From: an uncultured Oscillospiraceae bacterium
GTDB taxonomy: Bacteria > Bacillota > Clostridia > Oscillospirales > Oscillospiraceae
Length of the DNA stretch: 8,642 nt
Direction of reading: 5' to 3'
Assembly (NCBI GenBank): GCA_934662925.1
Contig: CAKUKL010000051.1
Location: 1-8,642 of the forward strand
Positions 6,373 to 8,642 of this stretch are shown here, piece after piece; position 1 is the first letter of the stretch; each line of letters begins with the position of its first letter. A program made the translations under genes and the position numbers. Under the pieces are notes generated by a model. The model searched no databases. It was not told the DNA's origin and saw only the letters and a program-made list of their open reading frames with translations.

Positions 6373-6384
6373 ATGACGCGTCAT
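6373..6384. promoter_or_regulatory. Palindrome at the start point of the glycosyltransferase operon (possible operator)
   Basis: ATGACGCGTCAT is a perfect 12-bp palindrome that begins in the last two bases of the -10 box and covers the predicted start point. It resembles the glnA palindrome CTGACGTCAG in sequence and position. Function is inferred from placement only. Confidence 0.4.
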
Positions 6385-6411
6385 TATACACCATCTTCCC
6401 GGTGAAATCAA
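6383..6411 (-). promoter_or_regulatory. Sigma-A type promoter of the glycosyltransferase operon
   Basis: TTGATT (6411-6406) and a perfect TATAAT (6388-6383) on the minus strand are 17 bp apart, directly after the tRNA-Gln terminator. The predicted leader is short, about 20 nt, and holds the AAGGAG ribosome-binding site. Confidence 0.85.
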
Positions 6412-6445
6412 CCGGAGAGTCTCCCACCGAAATCTCCACAGACAC

Positions 6446-6481
6446 AAAAAATCGCTCTATTCTGTGACGAATAGAGCGATT
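6446..6481 (-). terminator. Intrinsic terminator of tRNA-Gln
   Basis: A perfect 13-bp stem (6450-6462 with 6469-6481, AATCGCTCTATTC on the minus strand) with a 6-nt loop runs into six T. It begins 5 nt after the encoded CCA end of the tRNA. Confidence 0.93.
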
Positions 6482-6486
6482 CTGGT

Positions 6487-6560
6487 TGGCAGCGGATGAA
6501 GGATTCGAACCCTCACAAACAGAGTCAGAGTCTGGTGTGCTACCTTTACACTAATCCGCT
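6487..6560 (-). tRNA. tRNA-Gln (anticodon CUG), CCA encoded
   Basis: The minus strand folds into a full cloverleaf of 71 nt plus encoded CCA. The acceptor stem AGCGGAT/ATCCGCT is perfect over 7 bp; the D arm is GTGT-AAAGGTA-GCAC; the anticodon arm is CCAGA-CTCTGAC-TCTGT; the variable loop has 4 nt; the T arm is GAGGG-TTCGAAT-CCTTC with one G-U pair; the discriminator is G. Loop position 33 is T, positions 34-36 are CTG and 37 is A, so it reads the glutamine codon CAG. The outermost anticodon-stem pair (27-43) is a C-U mismatch. The gene has its own promoter and terminator. Confidence 0.96.
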
Positions 6561-6591
6561 ATATGTGCCCGCTGTTGCAGGCGCAGGTATT

Positions 6592-6619
6592 ATTATAGCA
6601 AATGAAACGCATTTGTCAA
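6592..6619 (-). promoter_or_regulatory. Sigma-A type promoter of tRNA-Gln
   Basis: Perfect TTGACA (6619-6614) and TATAAT (6597-6592) on the minus strand, 16 bp apart, about 25-30 bp before the mature 5' end of the tRNA. A strong consensus promoter as expected for a stable RNA. Confidence 0.88.
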
Positions 6620-6692
6620 CACAAAATTTCAGAAAAATCAAATTTTTTTATTCCTGCGTTCCCCTGCCCGGCCCGAGCGCCCGCACCCCTAT

Positions 6693-6732
6693 AAAAAACA
6701 CGCCGGGAGAAACGTTTCCGTCTCTCCCGGCG
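6693..6732 (-). terminator. Intrinsic terminator after the cell-wall hydrolase at 6745-7701
   Basis: CGCCGGGAGA and TCTCCCGGCG form a 10-bp stem, extended by GACG/CGTT (one G-U pair) closing a GAAA tetraloop; TG and six T follow on the minus strand. It begins 12 nt after the stop codon. Confidence 0.93.
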
Positions 6733-6744
6733 CACTTTTCCGCG

Positions 6745-7701
6745 TCAGGCGTAGAACGCGTGGCCGCCGATGGTGGCCACATAGGACCGGTTCTTGGATG
6801 CATAGCAGCTCAGGCCGGCCCGGTTGAAGAACAGCACGTTGTCCAGCGCCTCGGCGCCGTCCATCGCCAGCTTGGCGGCGATGACGCTCTCCGCATTGGG
6901 CTCCCGGTAAATGGAGCCGCTGGAGGCGGGGCCGAACTGGTTCTTCTGGAAGATCACATCGTAAACGGTGTCAGGGAACCGGCTATTGTATACCCGGTTG
7001 AGCACCACATTTGCGACGGCGATCTTGCCGGTCAGGGGCTGGTTGCCGCTCTCGCAGAACACGATGCGGGACAGCCAGTAGAGATCGTCGGCGTTGTAGT
7101 AGGACGTGCCGTCCTCCAGATAGCCGATCTCCGCGCTGCGGGTCAGGTGGACAAGTCCGGTGTCCGCGTCGTACTCAGCGGTCAGGTTCATGGCCTCCGC
7201 CACCACACGGATGGGGACGGCCACCGCGCCGTTAAGACGGATCACCGCGTCTTCCACATAAAGATAACGGTCGTTGGCGACAACGTAACGCTGTCCCGCC
7301 TGTGCCGTCATCGTCAGGGTATCCAGCACCTCTGTCACGGCTTCGCCCTCCACGAGGGTCTCCTCTTCCCCATCGGCCGGGACAACAGCTTCCGTTACCA
7401 CCGAGGCTTCCGCCGTCACGGTGGCAGTCCCGTAGCCGTCATCCTCTACGATGGCCGTACTGTCAATCAGGGGCAGTATGGAACTCAGGGTCACGTAGTA
7501 CGTGCCGTTGATGCTCTGAGCGTCCACATGCTCAAGAGGCTCGCCGTCCAGATAGAATACCGCTGTCGGTTCGGTCTGCTCAAGGAGCACTTCCGAGGTA
7601 TCCGGCTCCCCCTCCGGCAGCGCTTCCGCGGCGTAAGCCGCCGTTGCCAGAGGTGCAATCAGACCGAAGGCCAGCATCATACTGGCGATACGAATCTTCA
7701 T
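6745..7701 (-). CDS. Secreted cell-wall hydrolase with copper-amine-oxidase-like stalk and SleB-type domain
   Basis: A 318-residue exported protein. Residues 1-25 form a signal peptide (MKIR start, hydrophobic core 6-22, likely cleavage after AYA 22-24). A short acidic linker (26-46) leads to a copper-amine-oxidase-N-like beta domain seen in two pieces, 47-90 and 134-188 (QRYVVANDRYLYVEDAVI, VAVPIRVVAEAMNL), split by an insertion of about 40 residues rich in Glu, Val and Thr (92-131). The C-terminal part (203-318) is the SleB/Hydrolase_2 fold: DDLYWLSRIVFCES (205-218), GKIAVANVVLNRV (225-237), FPDTVYDVIF (242-251), IGGHAFY (311-317). The family acts on peptidoglycan; Glu217 is the probable catalytic acid. 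The usual second Glu (GE) is Gln221 here. AAGGAGAG lies 5 nt before the ATG. It has its own promoter and terminator, and a paralogue lies directly upstream. Spore-cortex versus vegetative role cannot be decided. Confidence 0.93.
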   Translation of the reverse strand: MKIRIASMMLAFGLIAPLATAAYAAEALPEGEPDTSEVLLEQTEPTAVFYLDGEPLEHVDAQSINGTYYVTLSSILPLIDSTAIVEDDGYGTATVTAEASVVTEAVVPADGEEETLVEGEAVTEVLDTLTMTAQAGQRYVVANDRYLYVEDAVIRLNGAVAVPIRVVAEAMNLTAEYDADTGLVHLTRSAEIGYLEDGTSYYNADDLYWLSRIVFCESGNQPLTGKIAVANVVLNRVYNSRFPDTVYDVIFQKNQFGPASSGSIYREPNAESVIAAKLAMDGAEALDNVLFFNRAGLSCYASKNRSYVATIGGHAFYA

Positions 7702-7712
7702 TGAATCTCTCC

Positions 7713-7752
7713 TTGTTGCAATTTGTTATCAAATTGTAACCACATTGTAACC
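7713..7752 (-). repeat. Direct repeats with 10-11 bp period over the hydrolase promoter and leader
   Basis: ATTGTAACC occurs twice, at 7733-7741 and 7744-7752, exactly 11 bp apart; TTGTTATC at 7723-7730 is a third imperfect copy at the same 11-bp step, and TTGTTGCA at 7713-7720 a fourth, weaker copy 10 bp away. On the minus strand the unit reads GGTTACAAT, and the -10 box TACAAT lies inside the outermost copy. Units one helical turn apart across a promoter are typical of cooperative binding by a regulator. Confidence 0.5.
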
Positions 7753-7772
7753 GATTTTAAACCCTTTTGCAA
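7744..7772 (-). promoter_or_regulatory. Sigma-A type promoter of the 6745-7701 hydrolase
   Basis: TTGCAA (7772-7767) and TACAAT (7749-7744) on the minus strand are 17 bp apart. Start is predicted near 7737, giving a leader of about 35 nt that contains the repeats and the AAGGAGAG ribosome-binding site. Confidence 0.7.
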
Positions 7773-7845
7773 GAATTTAGCCTTGTGCATGTCGTCTAAA
7801 ATTCGGTTTACCATATCAGCAAGTCAATATATGATATCCACAATT

Positions 7846-8642
7846 TTACTGGTAAAACCAGTGGCAGCCGATGGTTTCCACAAATTTTTTATTGCTCATG
7901 ATCCAGTGGTTTTGAGTCAGCTCCGGGGCCAGAAAATAGAGGCTCTCCCCCGCCGCCCGGGCCCCCTGAAGGCAGAGCTGAGCGGCGAGGACGCTCTCCT
8001 CCGTGGGCTCGTCGTGGATGGTTTTGTTGCGCACCGGCTCGAACTGGCCGCCCCAGCGGCTGTCGAAGATCACGCCGTAGATCGTGTCCGGGAACTTGCT
8101 GCTGGCCACCCGGTTGAGCACCACCGTACCCACCGCGATCTTGCCCCGCAGGGACTCGCCCCGGCTCTCCGCCGAGATGATCCGGGAGAGCCAGTACAGG
8201 TCGTCCGCGCTGTACTCCGGGGACTTCGGCGTGCCGTCTCCGGTGGTCAGAACGGCGGCATTCGCCGCGGCGTCCCACTCCACCGTGCCGCCCAGCGCCG
8301 CCGCCAGCGGCCGCAGCGCTACCAGCACCGAGCCGTCCGCCGCCCGGACGCCGCTCTTCACATAGATGTACCGGCCGTTCACCTGAATGTAATCGTCTCC
8401 CGGCCGCGCGGTCAGGGACGCCTTTTTCGTGTTCACCACCGCCTGACCTCCGGTCCACTCCACCTGCGCGGAGCTGTCCAGCATGGCGGCCACAGACCGC
8501 AGGGAGACGTATGTGGTGTTTTCGATGAGGGTGGTCCTGGCCTCCGCCGTTCTGTCCCTGCCGTTGACCTTCAGGGAAAGAGCGGAAGAGGGCAGGATCA
8601 TCGCCGCAGTCACAGCCCCGGCCAACAAAAGTGTTCGCAGTT
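7846..8642 (-). CDS. Secreted cell-wall hydrolase with copper-amine-oxidase-like stalk and SleB-type domain (partial, N-terminus at window edge)
   Basis: The frame is open to the right edge. The first internal start-like codon (TTG at 8628) lies inside a signal peptide (LRTLLLAGAVTAAMILPSSALS), so the true start is probably a few codons beyond the edge. Counting from that TTG, 19-128 is an uninterrupted copper-amine-oxidase-N-like domain (VNGRDRTAEARTTLIENTTY, VSLRSVAAMLDSSAQVEW, VLVALRPLAAALGGTVEWD). Residues 139-260 are the SleB/Hydrolase_2 domain: DDLYWLSRIISAESRGES (142-159) with probable catalytic Glu154, GKIAVGTVVLNRV (162-174), KFPDTIYGVIFDS (178-190), IGCHWFYQ (253-260). It is a clear paralogue of the gene at 6745-7701 but lacks that protein's acidic linker and insertion and keeps the family's GE (Glu158). 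No convincing terminator follows, so some read-through into the next gene is possible. Confidence 0.93.
   Translation of the reverse strand, partial: LRTLLLAGAVTAAMILPSSALSLKVNGRDRTAEARTTLIENTTYVSLRSVAAMLDSSAQVEWTGGQAVVNTKKASLTARPGDDYIQVNGRYIYVKSGVRAADGSVLVALRPLAAALGGTVEWDAAANAAVLTTGDGTPKSPEYSADDLYWLSRIISAESRGESLRGKIAVGTVVLNRVASSKFPDTIYGVIFDSRWGGQFEPVRNKTIHDEPTEESVLAAQLCLQGARAAGESLYFLAPELTQNHWIMSNKKFVETIGCHWFYQ

Noticed and set aside
6356..6445. Longer glycosyltransferase starting at 6445
   Set aside because: The extra 30 codons would overlap the promoter at 6383-6411; the ATG at 6355 has an ideal ribosome-binding site and gives the normal N-terminal strand of the family.
7813..7837. Inverted repeat ATATCA/TGATAT after the partial hydrolase as its terminator
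   Set aside because: Only 6 A/T-rich pairs around a 13-nt loop and no T-run after it on the transcribed strand.
1..8642. Mobile element, CRISPR array, toxin-antitoxin or defence genes
   Set aside because: No transposase, integrase, regularly spaced repeats, small paired genes or phage-like proteins are seen; all genes are colinear housekeeping or envelope genes.

Overview
The window looks like part of a chromosome from a fairly GC-rich, Gram-positive anaerobe of the class Clostridia, most likely an Oscillospiraceae relative. The taxonomic call is inference. It rests on a 443-residue Bacillus-type (GSI-alpha) glutamine synthetase followed by a pseudo-receiver (ANTAR-type) regulator, a PurF with a cysteine propeptide and Fe-S cysteines, secreted proteins joining a copper-amine-oxidase-like stalk to a SleB-type hydrolase, strong sigma-A type promoters, and GC-rich genes separated by AT-rich spacers. 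Every gene I accept lies on the minus strand, so transcription runs from high to low coordinates. I see no mobile element, CRISPR array or phage gene.

Layout in the direction of transcription: (1) 8642-7846, a cell-wall hydrolase cut by the window edge; (2) 7701-6745, a paralogous cell-wall hydrolase with its own promoter, direct repeats of 11-bp period over that promoter, and a terminator; (3) 6560-6487, tRNA-Gln(CUG) with its own promoter and terminator; (4) 6355-3642, an operon of a diacylglycerol glycosyltransferase of the MGDG-synthase type, a very divergent PlsY-like membrane protein and an AEC-family permease, closed by a terminator; (5) 3312-1927, purF as a single-gene unit behind a roughly 190-nt leader that carries what looks like a transcription attenuator; (6) 1642-311, glnA behind a roughly 115-nt leader with a 13-bp hairpin; (7) 261 to the left edge, the regulator downstream of glnA.

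Glutamine links several of these units. GlnA makes it, PurF uses it as nitrogen donor for the first committed step of purine synthesis, the tRNA carries it into protein, and the gene after glnA is of a regulator type known to accompany glnA in clostridia. Each has its own promoter, so co-regulation is not shown. The glycosyltransferase/PlsY-like pair points to a membrane glycolipid module.

The observations most worth following are the mutually exclusive hairpins in the purF leader, the PlsY-like protein that has lost hallmark family residues, the helically phased repeats at the hydrolase promoter, and similar TGACG/CGTCA palindromes placed identically at the glnA and glycosyltransferase start points.
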